A DNA stretch of 64,000 nucleotides. It comes from Flavobacteriaceae bacterium (GTDB taxonomy: Bacteria; Bacteroidota; Bacteroidia; Flavobacteriales; Flavobacteriaceae). Under the pieces are notes generated by a model. The model saw only the letters and a list, made by a program, of their open reading frames with translations. It ran no database searches and was not told the DNA's origin. A program made the translations under genes and the position numbers. Location of the stretch: the NCBI GenBank assembly GCA_018402385.1, contig JAGYJA010000003.1, positions 62,001-126,000 of the forward strand, written 5' to 3'. This document shows, in pieces, positions 1 to 8,129 of this stretch. How positions within the stretch are numbered: the first letter of the stretch is position 1; each line of letters begins with the position of its first letter.

Positions 1-1575
1 AAAATATTCCTGCTCCAGTGCCCCTATTTTTTCTTCGGCGCCCAGGATTTTATTTTCATATTCTTTGAGTTCCTCTGTGATGTAACGCTCTGCATTTACC
101 AATGTTTGCTTTCTGATCCATTCTTCAGGGACTTTGTCTTTGTGGGTGTTGCGCACCTCGATATAATAACCAAACACATTGTTTGAAGCGATTTTCAGGG
201 AAGTTATGCCGGTGCGTTTGGTTTCTCGCTCCAACATGCCATCGAGGTATTGCTTTCCTCCTTTTGAAATGGCCCGCAAATCGTCCAAAGATTCAGAATA
301 TCCTTTGGCAATGGTATTTCCTTTCAGAATATTGACAGGGGCTTCTTCATTGAGGGTGGCTTTGATTTTTTCGCGTAAGCTGTCACAGGAATTGAGTTGT
401 TCTCCGATGACTTTTAATGCTTCGTTTTCTGATGTTTCGGCCAGTGACTTTATAGGTACAATGGCTTCCAGCGAATTCTTCAACTGAATGATTTCCCTGG
501 GGTTCACTTTTGCCGTGGCTACTTTGGAAATCAATCGTTCCAAGTCACCGATGCGTTTGATATGCTGCTGAATTTTTTGCAACAAGGCCGGGTTGTCAAG
601 CAAGAAGCTCACCACCTCGTGGCGTTCTACAATTTTATCACTGTTCTTTAACGGGAGCGCCAGCCAGCGTTTGAGCAAGCGCCCTCCCATTGCCGAAATG
701 GTTTTATCAATCACCTGCAATAAAGTAACCGCGTTCTGCGCATTGGAATAATACAACTCCAGGTTACGGATGGTAAAACGGTCCATCCAGACATAGGCAT
801 CTTCAGCGATGCGTTGCAAATGGGTGATGTGATCGAGCTTGCGGTGCTGGGTTTCACTTAAATAATGCAACACCACTCCCGATGCGATGATGCCATTTTC
901 CAGATGATCCACACCAAAGCCTTTCAGGGTTTTAGTTTTAAAATGGGTATTGAGGGTTTCTGAAGCATAATCGTCCTGAAACACCCAGTCATCCAGATAA
1001 AAGAGGTGAAAATCTTCTCCAAACGCTTCAAAAAAGTGCTTCTTTTTTTGCTTTTGAATCAAGAGCTCACTGGGCTGAAAGTTTTGCAATAGTTTATCGA
1101 TGTACTCAGCGTCTCCTTCTGAAGTAAGAAATTCGCCGGTAGAAATATCGAGAAAGGCAACTCCAATTGCATCCTTTCCAAAATGAAGGGCAGCAAGAAA
1201 ATTATTGCTTTTGGATTGCAAAATATCATCATTGAAAGCCACACCGGGAGTTACCAGTTCGGTAACACCACGTTTTACGATGGTCTTGGTTTGTTTTGGG
1301 TCTTCCAGCTGGTCACAAATGGCGACACGGCAACCGGCTTTGACCAGTTTAGGCAGATAAGTATTGAGTGAATGGTGTGGAAAACCCGCGAGTTCGGTTT
1401 GATCACCGCCATTATTTCTGGAGGTAAGTGTGATATTTAAAATACCGGCAGCACGCACGGCATCTTCCCCAAAAGTTTCATAAAAGTCGCCCACTCTAAA
1501 CAACAACAACGCATCAGGATACTTAGCCTTGATGGTATTGTATTGCTTCATTAAAGGGGTTTCTTTCTTGGCCAT
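1..1575 (-). CDS. mutS: DNA mismatch repair protein MutS (N-terminal 525 residues, cut by window start)
   Basis: Recognises mispaired bases and starts methyl-independent mismatch repair together with MutL. Reverse-strand translation from ATG at 1575 is open to base 1, giving 525 codons; the family is about 850-900 residues, so the ATPase domain lies outside the window. The mismatch-recognition domain I is visible near the N-terminus: [13 protein letters not shown], then [14 protein letters not shown] and the connector segment [12 protein letters not shown]. The core and lever helices follow, ending in the clamp region. The gene stands alone here, with a 300-bp spacer behind its start holding a REP-like hairpin. 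Identity is very safe; only the 3' end is unknown. Confidence 0.96.
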   Translation of the reverse strand, partial: MAKKETPLMKQYNTIKAKYPDALLLFRVGDFYETFGEDAVRAAGILNITLTSRNNGGDQTELAGFPHHSLNTYLPKLVKAGCRVAICDQLEDPKQTKTIVKRGVTELVTPGVAFNDDILQSKSNNFLAALHFGKDAIGVAFLDISTGEFLTSEGDAEYIDKLLQNFQPSELLIQKQKKKHFFEAFGEDFHLFYLDDWVFQDDYASETLNTHFKTKTLKGFGVDHLENGIIASGVVLHYLSETQHRKLDHITHLQRIAEDAYVWMDRFTIRNLELYYSNAQNAVTLLQVIDKTISAMGGRLLKRWLALPLKNSDKIVERHEVVSFLLDNPALLQKIQQHIKRIGDLERLISKVATAKVNPREIIQLKNSLEAIVPIKSLAETSENEALKVIGEQLNSCDSLREKIKATLNEEAPVNILKGNTIAKGYSESLDDLRAISKGGKQYLDGMLERETKRTGITSLKIASNNVFGYYIEVRNTHKDKVPEEWIRKQTLVNAERYITEELKEYENKILGAEEKIGALEQEYF

Positions 1576-1683
1576 TTGTAAATTTTCTGTAAAAGGCTAA
1601 GTTAAAAAAACTCCTTTTGTTTTTGAAACAGCCTACACTTTTTTATTTGTGTTTTATCAACAAAAAAGGTCCTCACCCCCCGG

Positions 1684-1706
1684 CCCCCTCTCCCACGGAG
1701 AGGGGG
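1684..1706. repeat. GC-rich REP-like inverted repeat
   Basis: A perfect 10-bp stem (CCCCCTCTCC at 1684-1693, GGAGAGGGGG at 1697-1706) with a 3-nt CAC loop, preceded by CCTCACCCCCCGGC. It stands out sharply in AT-rich flanks. This word resembles a C-rich palindrome family that I recall as scattered between genes in many bacteria, but no second copy was seen in this window. The rest of the 1576-1876 spacer shows no gene, promoter or terminator that I can defend. Confidence 0.6.
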
Positions 1707-1837
1707 AGAAAAGATAGGTTTCTTAAAAGCAATTACAGCTATTTGACTTTGATATTATGAATTTGTGATTTTATTAATAAAAGGATACTGAAATATAAAG
1801 TTAATTTGGAGAACCAAAACGACTTACCATCTCAACA

Positions 1838-2604
1838 AAAAAATACTTTTTAAGCTTTTGTGCTTGTTTTGTTTTTATGTGCTCTCCAGCACAGCAGTTT
1901 TTGCTGGAAGGCGAAGTGGTGCATCATGCAACCGATGAATTGGAAAGTATCCACATTTTCAATTCCTCAACATCAAGAGGAACTTTAACAGATCCCTACG
2001 GAAAATTTAAAATTGCCGTTTCCATCGGGGATACTTTGCACATCTCGGCACTTCAGTTTCAACAAGAAACCATTCCGGTTACTTTTACTCATTTTGTTTC
2101 AAAAAGATGCGCGTTGAGTTGCGCTATGCCACAACAGAGCTCGATGAAATTCACCTTAAAAACCACAATTTATCTGGTTATCTCAATCAGGATGCAAAAA
2201 GTATAAAAACAAGCCCGGTTGTAAATGCTGTTTCATTGGGAATTATGGATAGAGAAATTAGAGTTTTAACCCAGTCTGAAAGACAGTTAAAAACGGCTTC
2301 CTATGGCGCAGGCCCCATGTCTTTGGATGGAATTATCAATGGAATTTCAGGGAGAACTAAAATGTTAAAAAACAGAGTGAAAGTTGATAAAGACAATGAA
2401 CGGCTTGAAAAATTGCTTGAAAAATTCCCTGCTTACTTTTTAAGTGAGGAATTAAAAATTGAAGAAGTTGTCATTTATGATTTCCTCTACTTTTGTGAAG
2501 CAGATCCTGTTTATTCAGAAACCATAAAAAAAGATCGTATAACAATCCTCCATTTTCTAAAGCAGAAAGCTGATGCTTATTTAAAACTACAAACTGAAGA
2601 ATGA
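1838..2604 (+). pseudogene. Secreted CarboxypepD_reg-like domain protein, broken by an apparent frameshift and without a clear start
   Basis: Two overlapping frames belong to one protein. The first (ATG 1877) reads QFLLEGEVVHHATDELES then a DPYGKFKIAVSIGDTLHIS segment, typical of the carboxypeptidase regulatory-like (beta-sandwich) domain of Bacteroidota secreted proteins. The second (2107-2604) continues RVELRYATTELDEIHLKNHNLSGY to the end. They join if the A5 tract at 2101-2105 had one more A, giving about 242 residues from 1877. A signal-peptide-like stretch KKYFLSFCACFVFMCSPAQQ lies upstream of ATG 1877 in the same frame, but no ATG, GTG or TTG precedes it before the stop at 1802-1804. 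So either the gene is decaying or the sequence contains indel errors. Function is unknown; related proteins are surface or periplasmic. Confidence 0.6.
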
Positions 2605-2664
2605 ATTGGTAAAGTTTGAAGTGTTCAAAAGCTTTTTTCGTTTTAAAATCTTAATTTTGTTGGT

Positions 2665-3213
2665 ATGCAATACCGAAAATTAAATAACAGCGAACTCCCA
2701 CGTTTAAGTGAAGAAGAGTTTAAAGAAGCAAAAAAAACACCCCTTATTATTGTGTTGGACAACATAAGGAGTTTGAATAATATTGGCTCAGTATTTCGCA
2801 CCGCAGATGCTTTTTTGGTTGAAAAAATCTATCTATGTGGCATCACTGCACAACCTCCTCACAAAGACATTCATAAAACAGCCCTGGGTGCCACCGAAAC
2901 TGTTGATTGGGAATATGAGGAAAACACAATAGAACTTATTGAAAAACTTAAACGGGAAAACATCACTATTCTTTCCATAGAACAGGCAGAAAATGCGGTG
3001 ATGCTCGATGGGTTTATCCCCATAAAAGATCAAAAATATGCCGTGATTTTTGGAAATGAAGTTAAAGGAGTGGATCAAAAAGTAGTCAACAAATCAGACG
3101 CGGTGATTGAAATACCACAATATGGCACCAAGCATTCTTTGAATATTTCTGTAAGCGCCGGTGTGGTCGTTTGGGATTTATTTTCGAAGTTGAAGGGCTT
3201 TACTCCAAAGTGA
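2665..3213 (+). CDS. TrmH/SpoU-family RNA 2'-O-methyltransferase
   Basis: 182 residues, the size of the minimal SPOUT methyltransferases that methylate ribose 2'-OH in tRNA or rRNA using S-adenosylmethionine. The three SpoU motifs are present: NNIGSVFRTADAF at residues 38-50 (with the catalytic-type Arg and Asn), FGNEVKGVD at about 129-137, and SLNISVSAGVVVWD at 158-171, which forms the trefoil knot that holds the cofactor. No extra RNA-binding domain is attached, so the target (tRNA Gm18 or another site) cannot be named. Its stop lies inside the end of the convergent folK fusion gene (14-bp overlap). Confidence 0.9.
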   Translation: MQYRKLNNSELPRLSEEEFKEAKKTPLIIVLDNIRSLNNIGSVFRTADAFLVEKIYLCGITAQPPHKDIHKTALGATETVDWEYEENTIELIEKLKRENITILSIEQAENAVMLDGFIPIKDQKYAVIFGNEVKGVDQKVVNKSDAVIEIPQYGTKHSLNISVSAGVVVWDLFSKLKGFTPK

Positions 3214-4327
3214 TTTGCCTTAAAATCTCCAGATAATCCTTTCGGTTTTTAACAAAGTCCATTTCAGTGATATCGATGATTCTCACTTTACTCTCAGATT
3301 GTGATTTGATAAAATCGAGGTAACCCCTTTGCAGGGACTCTAAATAGTCGGGTTCAATTTTTTGTTCATATCCCCTGCCCCTTTTTTTGATATTTTCAAT
3401 CAATTTATCAGTTGACTGAAAAAGGAACACATACAGTTCAGGTCGTTTGATTTCTTTGTACATCATTTCAAACAAACGCCGATAAAGCTTGTACTCTTCT
3501 TCCTGCAATGTGACTTTGGCAAAAATGAGTGATTTGTAGATATCATAATCGGCTACAACAAAGTCTTTAAAAAGATCCAGCTGTCCCAGGTCATCGTGCA
3601 CTTGCTGGTAGCGATCAGCCAAAAAAGACATTTCCAACGGAAAAGCATATCTGGATTTGTCTTCATAAAACTTAGGCAAAAAGGGATTGTCTGCAAAACG
3701 CTCCAAAACGAGTTTAGCGTTAAAATCAATGGCGATGGCTTCAGCTAAGGTGGTCTTTCCTGCACCAATATTCCCTTCAATTGCAACATAACTAAATTTT
3801 GATAAATTATATGCAGAAATAGGATTTTTTAACCAACGTTGCATTTTCTGAATTTTGGACTCGTCCTCACACGAACCTAGCATTTGAATATTGGTTGCTT
3901 TTGTAGATGGGTGAACAAAATCCGGTGCAATGTCACAGAGGGGCTGCAGTATAAATTTCCTTTTATGAAGATTGAGGTGAGGTACCTGCAACGATTTTGA
4001 GGCGATTATCTCTTCATCAAAATAAAGGATGTCCAAATCAATTATACGGGATTCATAGCTGTCCTTTTTTGTTCGGATCCTACCCAGTTTTTTTTCTATT
4101 TTCAATAATTTTTTTAGCACCTGCTCTGAAGAAAAACCGGTGTGAACCAGCAGCACTGCATTGAGAAAATCCTCGGCCTCAAAGCCCCAGGAGGCGGTTT
4201 CATATACAGGAGAAATTTTTTGAACACTTCCTATTTCGGTAAAAATAGCCTGTACAGCCTCTTGAAGATAGTGATACCTGTCTCCTTGATTGCTCCCCAG
4301 TGAAATGTATGTTTGGTGTTGATTCAT
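3200..4327 (-). CDS. folK: Fusion of HPPK (FolK) with a deoxynucleoside kinase
   Basis: 375 residues with two enzymes. Residues 1 to about 150 are 2-amino-4-hydroxy-6-hydroxymethyldihydropteridine pyrophosphokinase of folate synthesis: YISLGSNQGDR near the start and RIIDLDILYFDEE at 94-106 with the two metal-binding Asp of DLD, then PHLNLHKRKFILQPL. Residues about 178-375 are a dNK-type kinase: Walker A GNIGAGKTT at 185-193, ADRYQQ, and the lid-like RGRGYEQKIEPDYLESL. It would phosphorylate deoxynucleosides (purine type by resemblance, not provable here). A joining segment of about 25 residues separates the halves. The gene is single, convergent with the methyltransferase gene. Such fusions occur in Flavobacteriia, so the fusion is probably real and not an assembly artefact. 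Confidence 0.92.
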   Translation of the reverse strand: MNQHQTYISLGSNQGDRYHYLQEAVQAIFTEIGSVQKISPVYETASWGFEAEDFLNAVLLVHTGFSSEQVLKKLLKIEKKLGRIRTKKDSYESRIIDLDILYFDEEIIASKSLQVPHLNLHKRKFILQPLCDIAPDFVHPSTKATNIQMLGSCEDESKIQKMQRWLKNPISAYNLSKFSYVAIEGNIGAGKTTLAEAIAIDFNAKLVLERFADNPFLPKFYEDKSRYAFPLEMSFLADRYQQVHDDLGQLDLFKDFVVADYDIYKSLIFAKVTLQEEEYKLYRRLFEMMYKEIKRPELYVFLFQSTDKLIENIKKRGRGYEQKIEPDYLESLQRGYLDFIKSQSESKVRIIDITEMDFVKNRKDYLEILRQITLE

Positions 4328-4484
4328 ATTCTACCCCTATTCCCTGAAAAGGAAGGGAATTTAATATTTTAAAATTTCTTGATGACAAAAATGCCATAAA
4401 GCCCGCAAATTAAGAAAAAGAAAGTCAGTTTGCATAAATTTGTTATTCACAAAGTATTTTATAAAATTAAAGTAGCCCTCTCAA

Positions 4485-4502
4485 TCCCGATGGATTTCGG
4501 GA
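4485..4502. repeat. Small inverted repeat TCCCGA...TCGGGA
   Basis: A 6-bp stem (TCCCGA 4485-4490, TCGGGA 4497-4502) in the 444-bp gap between the folK fusion and rpsU. It resembles the CCCGAT/ATCGGG hairpins seen between genes in Bacteroidota. It has no T-tract, so it is unlikely to be an intrinsic terminator. The gap otherwise holds only the rpsU promoter and leader. Confidence 0.35.
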
Positions 4503-4630
4503 ATATCGCGTACACCAATACTTTAACTATACTTCAAAAATTATTCTTGCATTCGGCACAGAAATGATGTTTTTAAAATATTCTCAATTAGAATTTAAAT
4601 TCATATCATAAGTTTCTAATTTATTATTTG

Positions 4631-4771
4631 TAAATTTGCACTTCCAAAATAACTGCTACTGTTTAGAGCCGTTCGGGCTCGATGATAATTGCTTATCAGT
4701 TTTATTGAAATTAAGGTTCCTTTTCAGAAAAGATCTGATTAGTAAGGCCTTTTTAGAATTAATAATTTTAT
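4631..4771 (+). promoter_or_regulatory. Candidate rpsU promoter (-7 box) and structured leader
   Basis: TAAATTTG at 4631-4638 matches the Bacteroidota -7 box TAnnTTTG; the -33 element is unclear. Downstream, before the rpsU ATG at 4772, three small hairpins follow each other: GAGCC-GTTCG-GGCTC (4666-4680), TGATAA-TTGC-TTATCA (4683-4698) and TCAGA-AAAGA-TCTGA (4724-4738). The arrangement resembles an autoregulatory ribosomal-protein leader, but I cannot match it to a named family. No Shine-Dalgarno-like purine run is present before the ATG. Confidence 0.45.
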
Positions 4772-4966
4772 ATGTTAAAAATTAAAGTACAAGACGGAGA
4801 AAACATTGAACGCGCTTTAAAGCGTATGAAAAACAAATTCAGAAACACAAAAGTGCTTCAGAAACTTCGTGAAAATCAGCATTTTACAAAGAAATCTGTA
4901 AAAAGAAGAAAAGAAATTCAAAAAGCCTCATACATCCAAGGCTTGAGAGACAAAGAAGATAACTAA
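4772..4966 (+). CDS. rpsU: 30S ribosomal protein bS21
   Basis: 64 residues, very basic, with the bS21 signature: MLKIKVQDGENIERALKRMK at the start, then KFRNTKVLQKLRE and the Lys/Arg-rich helix KKSVKRRKEIQKASY. bS21 sits on the 30S platform beside the 3' end of 16S rRNA; in Bacteroidota it helps sequester the anti-Shine-Dalgarno sequence. The gene is preceded by a 130-nt hairpin-rich leader and followed after 12 nt by a GNAT gene, so the two could be cotranscribed. Confidence 0.96.
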   Translation: MLKIKVQDGENIERALKRMKNKFRNTKVLQKLRENQHFTKKSVKRRKEIQKASYIQGLRDKEDN

Positions 4967-4978
4967 AAACAACTCATT

Positions 4979-5422
4979 ATGCACTCGTTTAAGATTTATA
5001 ACAATAATATTAAACCCGATGCAAATGAAAAGCAAGAGATTGTCGATTTTTTACACAATCATCTTGGAGAATATGGTGACCCAAAAGAACATATTCTCAA
5101 TTGTTTGGAATTTGCCACGATGGAATCTCTCTCAGCAGCAGGCGGCTTTGTGTTGGCTGTTCTTGAGAAAGGGGAACTCCTGGGTGTCACTATTATAAAC
5201 AAAACCGGGATGGCCGGTTTCATTCCTGAAAATATATTGGTCTATATCGCTGTGCACGAAAAAACACGTGGTAAAGGCATCGGTAAAGCATTGATGGAAA
5301 AAGCCATCGCCCTGGCTGAAGGTGATATCGCACTTCACGTCGAACCTGATAATCCCGCAAAAAGACTTTACGAAAAGCTCGGTTTTACAAACAAATACCT
5401 TGAAATGCGGCTTCACCGCTAG
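4979..5422 (+). CDS. GNAT-family N-acetyltransferase
   Basis: 147 residues. The acetyl-CoA-binding motif A is clear: VYIAVHEKTRGKGIGKALMEKA at about 88-109, with the R/Q-x-x-G-x-G/A core at RGKGIG (97-102). Motif B follows as LHVEPDNPAKRLYEKLGF. Substrate cannot be told from sequence. It lies 12 nt after rpsU and 36 nt before the sodium:solute symporter, all on the same strand, so it may belong with the symporter-racemase pair (acting on an amino acid or amine) or be a simple neighbour. Confidence 0.88.
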   Translation: MHSFKIYNNNIKPDANEKQEIVDFLHNHLGEYGDPKEHILNCLEFATMESLSAAGGFVLAVLEKGELLGVTIINKTGMAGFIPENILVYIAVHEKTRGKGIGKALMEKAIALAEGDIALHVEPDNPAKRLYEKLGFTNKYLEMRLHR

Positions 5423-5458
5423 AAGCTTTGAAGCGCAAAGCGGCTAAAAAAATAGGTT

Positions 5459-6883
5459 ATGCCTTTTTTAGACATTCTTGTATTTACCATCTACCTGATT
5501 CTCGTTCTGGGAATTGGTTTCTATTTCTATCGTAAGAACAAAAACACCAACGACTACTATGTCGGCGGAAGAAATATGAAAAGCCTTCATGTGGGGCTCT
5601 CTGTTGTTGCTACTGATGTGGGCGGCGGATTTTCAATTGGACTGGGAGGACTGGGTTTTGTTATGGGACTTTCAGGCTCATGGATGCTTTTTACCGGTTT
5701 GATTGGTGCCTGGTTGAGTGCCGTCTTACTGATTCCTAAAGTCATTCACAAAGGACACAAACACCGCTTTTTGACATTTCCGCAATTGCTTAAGGAAAAC
5801 TATGGTGTTACTGTTGCTCTTGTAGCTGGTATTATTTCATTTATTGGGTATCTTGGGTTTACCTCCTCCCAACTCTTAGCCGGAGCCAAACTTGCCGTGG
5901 GTACATTTCCCGAACTGGATTTACTACACGCCCTTTATATTATGGGGGCAGTGGCCGTAGTCTATACAGTTTTTGGCGGCATCAAAGCAGTTATCTATAC
6001 TGACACTTTCCAGTGGGCGATTTTGATGATTGGACTCCTCTTTGTGGGCATTCCCATTGCTTACTTTAAACTGGGTGGCTGGGATGCAATACAAGCTGTG
6101 TTACCGGCAGAATTCTTTTCATTGACCAACCTTAGCTGGGTAGAGTTTGCCAATTGGTTTATCACCATCGTCCCCATCTGGTTTGTAGGGATGACTTTAT
6201 ACCAACGCATCTATGCTTGTAAAGATGAAAAAACAGCTAAAAAAGCTTGGTATATCGCCGGATTGTTTGAATGGCCTGTGATGGCTTTTATGGGAATTGC
6301 CCTTGGGCTACTGGCGCGCGTGGGTGCAGAACAAGGCCTCTTTATCGCCGATGGTTTTGCTCAGGTCGCCACGATGGATCCTGAGATTGGTTTACCGCTC
6401 TTGCTCAAAAACATCCTCCCCGCCGGACTCATGGGCTTGATGATGGCCGCTTATTTTTCTGCTATTATGTCCACGGCCGATAGCTGTTTGCTGGCTTCTT
6501 CAGGAAATTTTGTAACAGACATCCTGGGACTGAAAGAGGATAATCCCAGGGCAATTTTCATATCCCAAGTGATTACTTTTATCATAGGTTTTAGTGCAGT
6601 ACTCATCGCGAGTTATATGACCAGCGTGCTTGACCTGATGCTACTCTCTTATGCCTTTATGGTTTCTGGATTGTTGGTTCCCGTATTGGGCATGCTTTGG
6701 TCAAAAAAGAAAAAACCGCTCGCAGCACTTTTGGCCATGCTTTTCGGTGGGTTCTCAACCTTATTGCTTACCTTTTTAGAAATTCAAATACCCTTTGGGT
6801 TTGACCCGATTCTTATAGGCGTTTTAATTTCCCTATTTTTGTATTTGATTGTAAAAAATAGACCCCTGGGTCACAATAAATAA
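5459..6883 (+). CDS. Sodium:solute symporter (SSS/SLC5 family)
   Basis: 474 residues of largely hydrophobic sequence, about 12-13 membrane spans, the usual size for SSSF transporters. The N-terminal family pattern is present: NDYYVGGRNMKSLHVGLSVVAT, then the glycine-rich TM2 region and the later GLMGLMMAAYFSAIMSTADS, which matches the conserved (A/S)AIMSTADS segment of TM8 that lines the sodium site. Substrate is not predictable. The stop at 6883 is 3 nt before the racemase ATG, so the two are almost certainly cotranscribed; uptake of an amino acid or a derivative that the racemase then handles is an inference from context only. Confidence 0.92.
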   Translation: MPFLDILVFTIYLILVLGIGFYFYRKNKNTNDYYVGGRNMKSLHVGLSVVATDVGGGFSIGLGGLGFVMGLSGSWMLFTGLIGAWLSAVLLIPKVIHKGHKHRFLTFPQLLKENYGVTVALVAGIISFIGYLGFTSSQLLAGAKLAVGTFPELDLLHALYIMGAVAVVYTVFGGIKAVIYTDTFQWAILMIGLLFVGIPIAYFKLGGWDAIQAVLPAEFFSLTNLSWVEFANWFITIVPIWFVGMTLYQRIYACKDEKTAKKAWYIAGLFEWPVMAFMGIALGLLARVGAEQGLFIADGFAQVATMDPEIGLPLLLKNILPAGLMGLMMAAYFSAIMSTADSCLLASSGNFVTDILGLKEDNPRAIFISQVITFIIGFSAVLIASYMTSVLDLMLLSYAFMVSGLLVPVLGMLWSKKKKPLAALLAMLFGGFSTLLLTFLEIQIPFGFDPILIGVLISLFLYLIVKNRPLGHNK

Positions 6884-6886
6884 ATT

Positions 6887-7963
6887 ATGGCATTTGTCAC
6901 ATTAAGTAAATCATCTTTAAATCAAAACTACCGGTTTCTTCAAAAGTTATTTGGCGAAAATAACATTGAATGGGCTCCCGTTTTAAAAATGCTTTGCGGA
7001 AACGAGAAATACCTGGATTACCTCCTCACCCTGGGCCCCGAACAAGTGTGTGATGCCCGACTGGGGAATTTAAAAACCATCAAATCCCTTGCACCACACA
7101 AAGAAACCATTTACATCAAACCACCGGCAAAGAAAATCATCCCTGATATTGTAAAATTTGCTGATGTGAGTTTTAATACAGAATTCAGTACCATCAAATG
7201 GCTCTCCAAAGAAGCGGTCAAACAGGAAAAAATTCACCGGGTAATTATTATGATTGAACTAGGTGACCTCCGTGAAGGTATTATGGGCGAAGACCTCATT
7301 GACTTTTATCAAAAAGTATTTGAATTGCCCAACATTGAAGTGGTGGGTATTGGTTCCAACCTCAACTGCCTGAGTGGTGTGATGCCCAGCAAAGACAAGC
7401 TGATACAATTAAGCCTGTATGAACAACTGATTGAAGCCAAGTTTGGAAAGAAAATTATTGGAGTTTCAGGTGGATCTTCTGTGATGGTTCCTTTATTGAT
7501 GAAAGGACTGGTGCCAAAGGGTGTCAATCATTTTAGAATTGGGGAAACTTTGTTCTTTGGTGTTGATTTATTTGAAAACGAAACCATTGAAGGTATGAAA
7601 GATGATGTCTTTCTGCTCCACTCAGAGATTATTGAAATCACTGAAAAACCTGCCATTCCTTATGGCGAAATGGAAGCCAACCCCTCTGGAGAAACTTTTG
7701 AAATTGACGAAAGCGAATTTGGAACGCTCCAAAAAAGAGCCATACTGGATATTGGTCTTCTGGATATTTCTAAAATTGATTATTTATTTCCCATCGATAC
7801 CGACCTGGCATTTATTGGTGCCAGTTCAGATATGCTGGTTTTGAATGTCACAGACACCCAAAAAGAATACAAAGTGGGTGATGTGGTTACTTTTAAAATG
7901 AGTTATATGGGTGCACTGGGTGTTATGAATTCCAACTATATTGAGAAGCGGTTGATTGACTAA
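6887..7963 (+). CDS. Alanine/ornithine racemase-like PLP-dependent enzyme (YhfX/Orr type)
   Basis: 358 residues. The fold-type III PLP barrel is recognisable: the probable PLP lysine is K34 in APVLKMLCGN, followed by a barrel with VIIMIELGDLREGI and GVSGGSSVMVPLL (phosphate-binding type loop), then RIGETLFFG. The C-terminal third is a beta domain like that of alanine racemase (GDVVTFKMSYMGALGVMNS). It differs from true Alr in length and motif wording and fits the alanine/ornithine racemase family. Probable reaction: L/D interconversion of an amino acid, substrate unknown. It is translated directly behind the symporter (3-nt gap). Confidence 0.83.
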   Translation: MAFVTLSKSSLNQNYRFLQKLFGENNIEWAPVLKMLCGNEKYLDYLLTLGPEQVCDARLGNLKTIKSLAPHKETIYIKPPAKKIIPDIVKFADVSFNTEFSTIKWLSKEAVKQEKIHRVIIMIELGDLREGIMGEDLIDFYQKVFELPNIEVVGIGSNLNCLSGVMPSKDKLIQLSLYEQLIEAKFGKKIIGVSGGSSVMVPLLMKGLVPKGVNHFRIGETLFFGVDLFENETIEGMKDDVFLLHSEIIEITEKPAIPYGEMEANPSGETFEIDESEFGTLQKRAILDIGLLDISKIDYLFPIDTDLAFIGASSDMLVLNVTDTQKEYKVGDVVTFKMSYMGALGVMNSNYIEKRLID

Positions 7964-7965
7964 TC

Positions 7966-7999
7966 GACATAAGACTCCAAGACTTATGACGTAAGACTG
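7966..7999. repeat. Degenerate heptad repeat (GAC every about 7 nt)
   Basis: Immediately after the racemase stop, GAC recurs at 7966, 7973, 7981, 7988 and 7995, inside words such as AAGACTT and AAGACTG. The near-7-nt spacing matches two other heptamer loci in this window (8094-8121 and 12254-12316). Confidence 0.45.
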
Positions 8000-8093
8000 T
8001 TTTTGTTTTAAGCACTGTATTTATATAGTAACTTCAAGTTCTTTAAAAATATCACGCAAAGAATATCAAGGTTTAAAAAAACCTCACAGCAAG

Positions 8094-8121
8094 TTGGAAT
8101 TTGGAATTTGAATTTTGGAAT
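8094..8121. repeat. Heptamer tandem repeat (TTGGAAT)n
   Basis: Four consecutive 7-nt units: TTGGAAT, TTGGAAT, TTGAATT, TTGGAAT. It lies in the 166-bp gap between the convergent racemase and DUF2797 genes, just downstream of the latter's stop. No coding or terminator role is apparent. Confidence 0.65.
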
Positions 8122-8129
8122 TTTTACTA

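Noticed and set aside
1183-1371. Small plus-strand ORF inside mutS
   Set aside because: Antisense to a strongly conserved MutS domain; no signal of its own.
4666-4698. tRNA-like cloverleaf before rpsU
   Set aside because: Only short independent hairpins; no TTC arm, acceptor stem or about 75-nt closure.
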